From: Trileptium ribeirensis
Taxonomy: Eukaryota > Nematoda > Enoplea > Enoplida > Thoracostomopsidae
Reading direction: 5' to 3'
Assembly: GCA_030248225.1 (NCBI GenBank)
Contig: JASANE010003633.1
Span: 1-64,000 of the forward strand
DNA length: 64,000 bases
Shown here one piece after another: positions 40,078-51,789 of the stretch. The notes under the pieces were generated by a model. That model was not told where the DNA came from, searched no databases, and saw nothing but the letters and a program-made list of their open reading frames with translations. The translations under genes were made by a program, and so were the position numbers. Every line of letters starts with the position of its first letter. The first letter of the stretch is position 1.

Positions 40078-43003
40078 TTTGTTTTTAACTTTCAATCGTG
40101 CCACGCTCCAGGCAGAAGCTGTCTAGCCTTTGTCGTTGCAGGTATCGAACAAGATGGGAGTCACACCGAACGTTGCCTCAGTCGTACCATACGGAGGGAA
40201 AAATGGAACGTGAATTTTGAGTAACTGATGAGTGAAAATTTGGCCAGTTCCAATAGTGTTAAAATGATGGAATCAGCGTGCGCGTTCGGTTAAGTAACCT
40301 TATGACCTCACCGTTCTCCTCCTACAAGTAGGAAACTGTCAAAATTTTAAAAATTTCACTTCTTTATGGATATTTCTTAAACTTTAGCTTATAGGTCGAA
40401 AACGGCTGCAGCCCGAACAGAAATTTATAGCCACAGCCGTAGATGTTGACGAGATGACTGCAGTTTTCGACTTGAGGTCACTTAAAATGTTGGGTGACCC
40501 CAAATGGCCGAAATAAAAAATCTTCAACTGTAGGTTTTGTAATAAGTTAAGTAGAAATGGACGGGAGCTGTGTAAATACAAAGAATGATGTACAACTGGA
40601 TTCCATTACGAGCAGCAGAAAAGATATTCAACTTTTTGATTTGAAGCCGGTGTATTGAACAATAATTGAAAACGTATTTCTTCTCTGTTACAAAAATGCA
40701 GGGATCAGTCTTTGTTTCTGTAACTTCTTTTCTTAAATATATCCATTTAAGAAGTTATATCATATCCCATAGGTGGGTTTTATAAGTGAGACCCATGTGA
40801 AAGCACAGGACAGGCTATAGGTTATCATATGCGGAAAATATTATGGCAATATTTTCATCCATTCCATAGATATTAAGAAGAAATTCTGGCCGAACGAACG
40901 GGCATACACCGTAAAAACTATGAGTACGCTTAATAATAAAAGCTTGGTCGCTTCGTTCACTGCGCGATTAAATACTGGTCACTAAAATTTTCATAATCAC
41001 TGAGTCATTAATCTTACGCCAGTGAAATCAAACATTAATTGGTGAAAAATTAGTTGCAATTATTTGACTCAGTTAGTTGAATGGTTGTGATTTCCCAATA
41101 ATTTGATAGATTGGTTGAGTGACAATTAATGGGACTATGACAGCGTCAAAACTAAGTTCAGAGAAGGGAAAATTCGTTGCAAAACCTACGGCATGTTGTG
41201 ACCGATTTTTCGACTTTTAACAGAACTGTAGGAAAAATGATGTTTCAGGTAGTTGTGTGCTGTGCATAGTATGTTGCATATGTAATGTGGCCTATGATGC
41301 ACATAAGAACATAAAATGTTTAGTATACGCATATATGTAGGCAGTTAAGCATAAGCATCCGCTACATACCCTATTTTATATATTAAATACAGTGCCGCAA
41401 TGTAGCTGGAATCATGGCCAGCTTCCACCAATTTAGCCATATGCCGTTTTTTTCACCCACTGATAGGCTCCTAAATATGGATTCTATCTCGTAAATTTAT
41501 CAAGTTTGCGATAATCTGTTTGTTTGACGTGTGGTCTAAAACATATAACCAATAGGAAGTGAAACAGCTAGAAATACTGCGAACACTATGATATTAGGCT
41601 CCATATGTATGCCCATTTTTTGTTTCACATTACCTGCAAGAAACATTTGACTGTTTTAGATTTTTTCTAGCGCAACACTATATGCATCTACGCACGCGTC
41701 CGAAGACCTATGCTAATGCACAATACGTGAAAATAATTGCAATAGTTTATTCCATTTGTTGCCATTAAAACTATTTAGTCAACATATGATTGATTGATTG
41801 ATTATTATGACAATTTGTACAGCTCCTGACTTGCAACAAAATAATGGTGCAAAAGCATCTTAGCAATATAAGTATGTATATAAATATTGGTGCTAAAATA
41901 TCTTATCACAATAGCTTTGTTTATATCTCAAATCCTTAATGTATCATAAAATTGAGGTGTCGTAATGCATGGAAAATTCTAGAGTTCAATCACTGACGTA
42001 TGTATAAAAGTTTAAAAATTAGGCTATAGGTGTCGTAATAATCCCGGATATCCTGCTTGCTACACGTCCGCAATAGTACCAATCATGTTCGTTTATGGTA
42101 AACCATATTCCTGCGCGTTAAGCAGTAATCATATTGTGCAAATCACTATAAGTTTGATTTGAAACATAGTTTTGGCTTGACACTAATTCAGGTTAAACTC
42201 ATTCGGTCACGACCAATTTAAAGAGAATTGGCTTTGAGTAAGCTCACCGGGAATGTTTAAAGACAGCGGGATGTGACACCATATATCGTAGCGATTTTTG
42301 ATGTGAAATGTCTCACAGAAAATCTTACAGTACGAATTCCCGTGTTATGTTGAGCCGTAAAGATTGTTCGGAACGATCAAATGACAATAAATGATGAAGC
42401 AGTGTGCGTGATCCAATTTCTGTATTGCATGAAGTATCGTGCGACTGTTTGGCTTGGTGAAAAGTAGCTGAAGAAGCAAGAGCATTTCACTTCATTTGGG
42501 TACGTTAATACATGTAGATTATTGGATCGACTAAGTTGGTGGCCTACTGTCGGGCTAGTAGGTTTTCCAGCCATGGCATTCTTACAATCCGGATTCGTAA
42601 GGCTATTTAGACTATCCTATGTTGCATACGTATGACTAAACCATTTGCTGGTATAATTCTGCTATGTACTTTTTGCCGCCAACGCCAGTTTTCGCTTGAG
42701 TTTCAAGTATTTGCTACCACCAGTTGCTGATTGAATCGAGGCTTGTTATGAGCGGCACTTTATATGCGGAAGATTATCTTAACCATTAAACCGTAAACAT
42801 ATGAACGCCCTTTCAGTGCAGACTCTATTATTGTTACTTAAAAAGCACTGCAATCGAAGAACGAAATTGCAATAAATGTTTTATAATTACCTACATTTTT
42901 ATTTTTAACATCATAAATCTATGTACAAGCGTCACTGCATTACTTCTTTAACACAGCTGGGACGTTGTGATTGCTATCAAACATCTGGTTCTGTTGTTAA
43001 TAT
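40078..43003. other. Intergenic sequence upstream of MIX23
   Basis: About 2.9 kb, AT-rich. I see only a short TGAT repeat (about 41790) and no supported gene. The last ~150 bp before 43004 should contain the MIX23 promoter and 5' UTR; no clear TATA box is seen. Confidence 0.4.
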
Positions 43004-43054
43004 ATGGCCACTTTGCCTGATGATCCCAAATGCGAAGATTTTTTGGAATTTCAA
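43004..43054 (+). CDS. MIX23: MIX23 (CCDC58) exon 1
   Basis: Start ATG at 43004, reading MATLPDDPKCEDFLEFQ, with donor GTAGGT at 43055. This is the conserved N-terminus of MIX23/CCDC58, including the first conserved Cys (C10). Five exons in phase 0 rebuild a protein of about 145 aa, the same size as the roughly 144-aa vertebrate protein. MIX23 is a mitochondrial intermembrane-space protein with paired distant Cys motifs that supports protein import into the matrix. Here C10, C53, C74 and C134 are all present. The gene spans 11.7 kb for a 145-residue product. It is the only host gene I recognise in the window. Confidence 0.9.
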
Positions 43055-44646
43055 GTAGGTTGTACAAAGTGTTTTTTCAACAGATTTGTGGTATCGTTTG
43101 TTAGTACAATATATGCCTGACCTGTTCACAGCCCTCCGAAAAGTGGGGGACTTCGGGGGCCCCCATGTTCATTCTCGGGGAAAATTTAAAAGTGGGGGGG
43201 ATAAATTTTGCTTAAAAATACTAAATATTTCCATAGTTTTATGCATTTTTACTACCTTGAATGTATTTTCAAGCTAAATAATGACATGTTAGCATTATAG
43301 ATAGTGGTACGTAATTAATGTTTAAAAACACATTTCAAACAAAAAACAGAAATTTTCAGATATAAAAAATTTTTGGAATTCGTTGAACATGGGGGTTGCG
43401 GCCTTGTGGGGGGACGGACATGGGGGAAAATCTCACGAACATGAGTTGATTTGGAAAGTGGGTGGTCCCCTCCCACCGTGGATAGGCCAGTATGCATTTC
43501 GAAAATGACTGTACTTCGATTGTTATGTATGAGTACCAGATAGCGCTGTGATACTAAAGCACGGAGAAGGACAGCCTGCTAAATCAAATTAATGTCTATT
43601 ATCGATATCAGCTGCTGCAGATTTCTTGATAATTGCTCATGGAGCAAATACTTCCGATTGTCATTTATATAATTTACGGCGCAGTATGACGACAACTAGT
43701 ATATATTATTGCTGTTTTATTGTAATGGCTACTCTTGATTTTGGGCGTGCCTATTGTTTTTCTATGCCGGTTGATGTTTTTGCTAATATTCTGCGTAATA
43801 TGATTTTTTCATTTAGATTTAATCCCTAGGTACGAATAAGTGGAGTGGTTTACTCATTAAAGCTCCGATCGTCCTCCCTGTGCGCTAGAGGCGTAAGAAA
43901 ATTTTTGGAGATTTGGCAAAATTTGATGAAAAATTCGCAACTGTCAAACACTGCGCAAAATTTCACAAAAAATATTACTATAGGAAAATTATTAGCTATA
44001 TGTATATATTACGGGAAAATTGATCAAATTTTTAGCAAAATTGGGAAAATCACGTATTTTTAAAAAGTTCGAAAATTTACTCCTCTGCCGTCCCGGAGCC
44101 ATTTACCCTCCTGCCTCGTGCACCTCTAGGTTAACGCATTCACGAAAGGCTGGTTGGATTTTTGAACGTGTAGACACGACTGGCCGTTAATTTGTCACAG
44201 CTGATGTCCACAGTCGTTGAATTTTATGGAGAGCCAATTTTAAAAGACAGGTTTACCTTTAGTAATGGCGTGAGCTATTCTGGGGCTCTTGGACGGAAAC
44301 AATCGATGAAGCTGTATTTCAGGGATTGTTGTTTATGAGGGACGTTCGTTCAGAATTTTTCGGACCGTATCCAGGACTGCATTACTGAATTTTGGCGCAT
44401 ATATATTTGAATTCATTTCGCCTTATTTACTTTCTGCAACAAAACTGTAAAATTGCATCAGTTACCTCGGTAGTAAATTTATAAACTTTAGATTTTGAGC
44501 CTGCAGACTCGTTTGCGTTTTTGGTAATTCGATGATGTGATCATTCGGTGGTTGCGAACATTTTTGTGCTTTCTTTACAAATGATACTTTCGCTAGGCAA
44601 AATATTATGTGCGCTGTTAGCAACATTGAATTCATTGTTTTCCCAG
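43055..44646 (+). other. MIX23 intron 1
   Basis: GT at 43055 and AG at 44645-44646 (GTTTTCCCAG). It contains MITE copy 3 close to the donor; the rest is AT-rich without other recognised content. Confidence 0.85.
43117..43490 (+). mobile_element. MITE, copy 3 (374 bp), in MIX23 intron 1
   Basis: Starts CTGACCTGTTCACAGCCCTCC and ends CCACCGTGGATAGGCCAG. Both flanks are TATGC (43112-43116 and 43491-43495), a clean 5-bp TSD that fixes the family's borders. Confidence 0.9.
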
Positions 44647-44772
44647 GAGGCTTTAAAGAAAATGCGTTTGATCGATGACAAAATCGTCTACGAGCTCAAT
44701 ACATCGATTCCAACGGCCTCGTTCGCAAAACAAAAAGACGCGACAGCTTCTTGTGAAACACTTTATCATCAG
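44647..44772 (+). CDS. MIX23: MIX23 exon 2
   Basis: 42 codons between acceptor TTCCCAG and donor CAG|GTACAA. It includes KKMRLIDDKIVYELNTSIPT and ASFAKQKDATASCETLYHQ, the most conserved part of the MIX23 family (IDD-IV-ELN-P-ASF). It carries Cys 53 of the mature numbering. Confidence 0.92.
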
Positions 44773-45152
44773 GTACAAATATTAGCCCTTTTCGGTTCTT
44801 ACAAGAGTAACAAATGCGACAGTATTGTTCTAGGGCGACAATTTGGTTTAATATTTTGTGTCCTGTATGAAAATTTTTGAGTGTAGCTGTGTATTACACG
44901 TATGCATATATATAAGAATGTATTAGTCATTAGAAAACAAATGACCGAAGTTATACCAGTTATGATTAAGGCACCGAGTGGCATGAAGCGTATTCATCAT
45001 TATGATACTTGTCCCTTCACAATATGCGTCCCATAGAGAGCAGGCTGCTTGCAGTACAGCATGGAGGCTTTTTATTCCTTTATCAAATTCTATATGGACA
45101 GTTCACGCACGGACTTATATCATCGATCTATATTGAGCCATTCAGATCAGTT

Positions 45153-46355
45153 TATATATATATCATGGAGTAACCGGAATTCCGGTTCCGGCGAAAATCG
45201 TGTTCCGGTTGCGGTTCCGGCAAAGGGCAAAAACCATACCGGAACCGGAATTCCGGTTTAAAAATTTTGTTTGAAATTTTCCACGTTTTTGCTTTATCCT
45301 GTAATCCAAACATATGTAATATATATTATACAATGATCAAGCTCCAATACAACCAAGCAAAAGAAAAGATTAACTAACCAATTTGCCGTGTAAAACGTAA
45401 GTAGGGCACATAATTTGAGCAGGAATTTTTCATAATAACATGCAGGAGTTTGTTAAATCAAAGCCAGGGGTCGATGCTTGTAGGGCAGCTATTTTAGACA
45501 TCCAGAATTGCATAAACGTTCGAATTAACGGTCCAACTCGGAAAACAAAGAGTAATGGCTTACGCATAAGTACTTAGGCAAACTCGGCTAACATAAATTG
45601 CGTCTAGGCACCCCCAGTGCTTGTAAAACTAGGTAAATCTGAATCAAAGTAAACTAAAGAAATGCTGCAACGCAGCCTAGAATCTGCTTCTTGGCAAAGA
45701 ACTGCATTCATTGAAAAGTGTGCGAGCAGATCAGATGCGTCTCATTTATAGCATTTTCCGACATTGAGAAAGTTATCATCTAACTTATGGGCACTATTCG
45801 TCCAAAAACTTACGGGCACCAGCCTAAACAGTGTCCCTAATTGCTTGATCAGAAAATTACCTTTTATCGATCATTTTCCTCTTAGAATCATATAATATAA
45901 ACCAATAATTTTAAGTTTCCTGACAGAAGAACATGCAACAAAAACGTATGTGTAGTAAAGGGAGGCGACTGCAGAGAGAGCGAAAGTGTGTATTCTTGTA
46001 TCCAAGCTTTGTAAGCATTTCGATTTTTTGACTAGTCATGTATGGTGTATAGTGGAAGGATATTTTTCGCTCTGGGTGTCCAAAAATCCACATATTCTGA
46101 TCGATAAATAAACATTATTAGCTTCCTCAGTCTCTTTAAAGTTTCAGAAAAAGGCAATAATACCATCGCAAAACATTAAGTTTAATAATAAGTTATTTTT
46201 AATGCATTTAAGATCCACTATACCTTCATCTCATCCATCATCTCGTTTTATAGATACAATTTTTTTTAGAAATTTGATAGGTTCCGGTTCCGTATCCGGT
46301 TTAAATGGACTGTTCCGGTTGCTGGTTCCGGTTCCGTTTATTCCCTGATATATAT
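45153..46355 (+). mobile_element. Palindrome left arm: 1.2-kb element with CCGGAACCGG ends
   Basis: Begins ATATATATCATGGAGTAACCGG and ends in the inverse, CCGTTTATTCCCTGATATATA, so this arm alone has terminal inverted repeats built of GGAACC/GGTTCC words. It is the inverted counterpart of 46361-47547, with perhaps 80-85% identity. The short minus-strand ORF at 45911-46093 mirrors one at 46544-46825, but no domain is recognised. Confidence 0.8.
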
Positions 46356-46360
46356 CTATA

Positions 46361-47547
46361 CTATATATATATCAGGGAATAACCGGAACCGGAACCGTTC
46401 ATTTAAACCGGAACCGGAACCGGAACCTGATCTTCGAAATTTATATATAGTAAAACAGATGATGGAAGAAATGAAGGTATAGTGGATACAATGTACATTA
46501 AAAATAACTTTTACATTAAAGTTAATGTATTGCGATGGTATGATTGCCTTTCCGAAACTTTAAAGAGACTGCGGAAGCTAATAATGTTTATTTATCGATC
46601 AAATATGTCGGTTTTTGGACGTTCAGAGGAAAAAACGTCTTCCACTATACACCATTGCGTATACCTCGTCAAATCGAATGTGCTTACAAAGCTTGGAGCG
46701 TAGAATACACACTTTCGCTCTGTCTCCAGTCGCCTCCCGTTGCTACACATACGTTTGTTTCATGTTCTTCTGTAGGAAACTTAAAATTATTGGTTTATAT
46801 GATTCTAAGAGAAAATAATAGATAGAAGGTAATTTTCTGATCAGTGGTCAGAGACACTGTTTAGGCTATCGTTGGACAAACAGTGCCCGTGAGTTAGACC
46901 ATAATGATGATAACTCTATAATCAGAATACTATAAATGAGACACACTGTGATGCTGCTCGCACAGTTTCAATAAATACAGTTCATTGCCAAGAAAGCAGT
47001 TTCTAGCTGCGTTACAGATAACGTTAGTTTACTTCAATTTAGACTGATTTACCAAGTTTACAAGCGCGCGGTGGGGGCGCTCAGCGCAATTTATGTTAGC
47101 CAAGCATACCCTAAGTACTTCTGCGTAAGCCATACTCTGTTACCGATTTGGACCGGTTTAATTCAAACGTATCCCACAGACTTTTGGATGTGTAAAATAG
47201 CTGGTACAAGCATCGACCTGGCTTTGATTTAACAAACTCCTGCAGCTTATTATAAGAAATTCCTGCTCAAATTATGTGCCCTACTTACGTTTCACAAGAC
47301 AAATTGGTTAGTTAATCTTTTCTTTTGCTTGGTTGTATTGGAGCTTGATCATTCTATATGATCATCAATATATATTATATACACATGTTTGGATTACAGG
47401 ATGAAGCAAAAAACGTGGAAAATTTCAAACGAATTTTTAAACCGGAATTCCGGTTCCGGTATGGTTTTTGCCCTTTGCCGGAACCGCAACCGGAACACGA
47501 TTTTCGCCGGAACCGGAATTCCGGTTACTCCCTGATATATATATAAT
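46361..47547 (-). mobile_element. Palindrome right arm: inverted copy of the 1.2-kb element
   Basis: Begins TATATATATCAGGGAATAACCGG and ends CCGGTTACTCCCTGATATATATA. Interior landmarks return in reverse order: the GTAATCCAAACATATG block (45300 / 47390), the Cys-rich ATGTTCTTCTG block (45930 / 46765) and the CTTTGCCGGAACC block (45220 / 47475). The two arms are separated by only about 5 bp. Confidence 0.8.
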
Positions 47548-48414
47548 ATCACAATAACTTGTTCTAGCGCAATGTGATGAATTCTGAGTGTTAGATATGT
47601 ATTTTAGCGAGACGTACGCAGCTACTTATATTGAGCGTCAACGTAGAAAATGAGCTGAATTTTTGTCATGTTGGTTGAACAGTTGAGGAGATATACCCGT
47701 TTATTGCGCATTTAGGGAATTACTTACTATAAGCAATTGTATAGAGGGTCAATTCCTCTACATAATGAGACCAAAAAGCACCTATATTTCTAGCGGCTGC
47801 AGAAATATTGCAGTTTTCGTGTATTTTGGTTTCCATGGACGCGCTCAAAAATCCGTTGACCTAACTCTACAGTGTAAGTGTCAATTACTATAGCAGCACA
47901 CCGTTTGCACTACATAAATCGCTCTATAAAATGGAGCCATTATCATCCATACAGTTTCGCTGGTACAGATGTATTGCTGGTCTTGGGATTTTTGGGTCTC
48001 ATGAGTACATTCAGAAAGCCTGTTGTAGCCATGTTTATGCAAAAAAAAATCAAAAATGTAAAAGTTTCAGGCTTCTCCCTGGTGGAGGACTTTCCCAATA
48101 CCTCATCACCCCAGTTTTAGGGAAGGTGCCACCCCCATAATTTTGGTCCCCGTACTTGTTCGGCCCGGCTCGGGTATTCACTAACCAAATACGTAAGGTA
48201 AAAGGTGTTTCAAGTTTTTGAACCTTAGTAATAGTGATACAAATAAATATTCATTGATATATGTAGCAAATATAGTCTTGAATCTATAGTTTCTGCTGAA
48301 ATGTTTCACAGTTTGAGCAAAAATCCTACAAGTATGAAGAAATTGGTATATATAAATCAAAATCACCTGAACCGCGGGGCCGCTCCCCATATTAATTGCC
48401 ACCCCCTTCGTTCA

Positions 48415-48990
48415 TGCAGTCGCCCCCCATAGTTGGGTTCCGTCGGCTAGTCCCCCATAAATTTTGACCCAGTGACGAAGCCTTGAAAAAATATAAACAT
48501 ATAAAATTTAGCATGTAGTCCTCTCCAGTGTCCTGCAGGTTAACGTACGTTTCAAAATAAAACCTATGTGTTTAAAGGTTAAATAACACACTAAGCACAT
48601 CGTTCACCTTCAATAAGCAAGTAACATATATTATTGCATCAAATAGTCCTGCAGATTAAAGTCCATCGGTTCAGGCTGCCGCCCCCCATAGTTCGGCTCC
48701 CCCAGTTAGTTCCCCATAAATTTTGACACAGTGGTTAAGCGTTGACGATTTTATGACGTAAAATTTAGCATTTGGTCCTCTGCAACGTTCCATAGCGCAA
48801 CATACGTTAAAAATAAAACCAATGTGTTGAAAGGTTAAATAGTACATTAAACACATCGTTCGCCTTCAATAAGCAAGTAACACATCTTATTGCGTCCAAT
48901 ATTTAGCATTTAGTCTTGCAGATTCTTCGAGATTAAAGTAAAGTACATATGTTTTAATATAAAAGCCAATGTGTTTAACAGGTTAAATAG
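48415..48990 (+). repeat. Tandem repeat, about 255-265 bp period, ~2.3 copies
   Basis: CGCCCCCCATAGTT at about 48421 recurs at about 48681, followed in both by CCCCATAAATTTTGAC, AAAATTTAGCAT, TAAAACC-ATGTGTT and ATCGTTC-CCTTCAATAAGC. A third partial unit begins near 48900. The repeat is more than 1.3 kb from any exon. Confidence 0.8.
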
Positions 48991-50946
48991 CAAGTTGAGT
49001 CCAGCGTCAACCTTCAACAACTCATATTTTACTTTTGGGGTAGACATGAAAACGATTGCTTACAACAAGCTGTACTTATAACAAACTTGCAGCTCTCAGT
49101 GAGCAACCACTTAAATGAAAAAATGCGATGACATACACTTCTTTTTAAAATTTAGCAGTTTAGCATTCAGCTTCCTACAGGGTCCCTTTGGTTGGACTAC
49201 GCTAATCCAGGCTCAAAACGATGAAACCAACAATATTTGGCGCTTTAAATATCCATCGCTTGCCTAACTTTCTCCATATTTAATTCGACGCGTCTGATAT
49301 TTGTGATTTCAAATGTCTTTGGGTCCCAGATTATCAAAATCAAAAAGTATCCGTTTCATGTCGATCTTTTGAGAATTTGGGTAGTAGTCATTAGATTAGC
49401 CAAACATAAATGTAGGTGCTGAATTATATTTTATTACACGTCTAATGAAATTTTCGAAAATTCACCAATTCTGTGATAATTATGTGTGATACATACATAG
49501 AGAATTTGTTTCAAAGTTGACTGTTGTTCGAGGAAACTCCGTTTGCAAGCGCTGGGTCCGTTTCAACTATTTTTTACATACTGTGACGAGTTCTAATTTA
49601 ATTTCATAATAGTGTGGTTAGTAATATCTCCGTGTGCTACGAGCAACTCGGGATTTAATAGACATTCCATCAACCATTTTTTGTTATCTTCCTAATTTAG
49701 CTATTTATATTTGTTGGGTTTTTAGATACAGTGTTCAACGCGTTGACATGTCGATTCAACGCCATGTATTAATTTATCTTTACCTGAATCTTATTGGTGT
49801 CCTTTACAATTTATGATATATAACTCTTGCCAGAGACATCAAATCCAAAAATTAGACAGCTGTGTTGTTAAGCATTTTTGTAAGAGCAGCCGTTTTTGAA
49901 CTATATGAGCTGAAGTATAAAATTATCCAAAACAATTAAATCTAGGCTTTTTGTTGTCGATGAATGATGAGTTTATGGGGTCATTCGATGAATTAAATAC
50001 CTTGTTTTGATTTGTTTTAAAGGGATATTAAGTAAGCTAACATGTGGAATACTGAAGATGAATGAAATGTTATAATTTGGTGCCAAAATAGTCAAATCCT
50101 GCCATTAGTTTCAATTGTGGTATATCCGTCTATAGGTTTTCGGTGTTGGTGAACACATCCAAAGCAATTATTGTACTTGAGTTTTTTGCGGAACGCATTA
50201 AAGTGGACTACCAAATAAAAATATGCTTCAAATTTTTCTTAGAAGTTGTGCTCTTCGTCTATTTGGTCTGTCTAGCATCAAAATTGGCTTATACTCTTTC
50301 GGTCTGCGCTGAAAATCATGACAGCGTCATATTCTGGTACTTGAAAGTGGATTCATAAAGTTTAATTGCGAAACTTCCAAATAATTTCTGAGCACTACAA
50401 ACTAGGCACATTCGCTTAATGAGTACTGTATTGTGAGTAACTAGGAACTTTCACAGCGGTGCTAAACGAAGCGAGAATGTATGTTTTGTTGCAAATGAAG
50501 GCTCGTACAGCTTATTCATAATGTGTGTCCTTTTCTACTACCTCGAAGACTTGAAAGATGCAAAATGTCAAAATTTAAAATCAATACTTTGCAATAAGGT
50601 TTGTTATAGCTCCGTTTTATGTTTTGAAGGCAGGACTTTTTGTGCAACGAAATATCGTCGCCGATTTTGTAATTTCGTTAGCATCATAAACCTGTGGATC
50701 CATTATGACAGAATAGTATATAGCTATTAAAAGAGATGTTAAAATTTGGTATTTTGGAAAGCCGCTATTAATCTTCTTTTGTTCGACATCGATCGAAATT
50801 TGCTTTAATCGAAGTAAATTTTAATTTTGTTTAATTGAAATGTATCTATTTCCGTCAAATTTTTATGTACATCTATACCTGGCCGTGTCTGTATAATGTT
50901 TGAACGATTATAATGTCACTATTACCAGATAGTAATAATATTGTAG

Positions 50947-51093
50947 CTCAGGTCCGCATACGGAAATCGTGACCGTGCGATCAAACGTTGCATCGACCTC
51001 ACACAGAATTCCGTCAACTCACTAAGAACTCGCCGCGACTCGCTGCCAGACGATGTTGAATTGCTCAAAACACTGCGCCGAGAGCAAACCAAA
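50947..51093 (+). CDS. MIX23: MIX23 exon 3
   Basis: 49 codons from LRSAYGNRDRAIKRCIDLTQ to DDVELLKTLRREQTK. Acceptor ATTGTAG; donor AAA|GTTTGT, which is weak at positions 3-4. The motif NRDRAIKRC and the LLK-LR-EQTK helix match the family and supply Cys 74. Confidence 0.9.
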
Positions 51094-51729
51094 GTTTGTT
51101 GCTTCCATTGTTCAAAAGCATCATACATGTACCTTTTAATATTAGGAATGGCTGGATCACCTGAGCCTAAAATGTATGCAGCCTAGAGAACATTTTGTTT
51201 TAATCCAATAATGCATTTAGTTAAATATACTTCGCCGAGGCTAGATAACATTTGTGTAACTTGTGTTATCACGTACAACTTTGCATTCTTTCAACTGATT
51301 AGTGCCAGTTTCATACTGCAGTATAGCTTTAGTCGATAGCACAATGTCATGAACTGTGCTCCGTTAAGCAAAGCCAACTCTATATTTAACTGTTACGTAT
51401 TTTAAACCTTCGCGGTTTTATTACATTATAGATTTTGTTGTGGCTTTCCCTTGAACAAAATTAAGCATGTAAGCGAACGAAAGAATTGATTCTAAAATAG
51501 TACTCCGAAGCCGAGCCGGTTTTGCGTAAATGCACAAGTTTTTGCCTAAAGAGACTCTGACTATTAGCTCGCGTAGACCTAAAGCTTTAAATGTTTGGCG
51601 TATCGCCAATGTGTTTTTATCAGAAGCAATCATTTTAGCTTGTGTGATTAGAAATCATAAATCATTAACATGTTTCTGCATCGAAATTTTTATTTGTTGA
51701 TCTGATGTGAAATACATTGATTGCTTTAG
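51094..51729 (+). other. MIX23 intron 3
   Basis: 636 bp, GT at 51094, acceptor TTGCTTTAG ending 51729. No repeat recognised. Confidence 0.85.
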
Positions 51730-51789
51730 CTGCGGTTACTACAATCCGAGCTCAATATTGAGGAAGTTGTGCAAGATCGTAGCCTTAAG
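51730..51789 (+). CDS. MIX23: MIX23 exon 4
   Basis: 20 codons, LRLLQSELNIEEVVQDRSLK, between acceptor TTTAG and donor AAG|GTACGT. QSELN-EEVV-DRS is a family hallmark. Confidence 0.92.

Larger units (their letters stand above)
44773..50946 (+). other. MIX23 intron 2 (6.2 kb)
   Basis: GT at 44773, AG at 50945-50946 (AATATTGTAG). It holds the 2.4-kb palindrome (45153-47547) and the tandem repeats at 48415-48990; the remainder is AT-rich with nothing recognised. Confidence 0.85.

Noticed and set aside
44548..44880. 110-aa continuous ORF as a stand-alone gene
   Set aside because: Only 44647-44772 is conserved, and it is flanked by AG and GT; it is MIX23 exon 2 with intron read-through on both sides.
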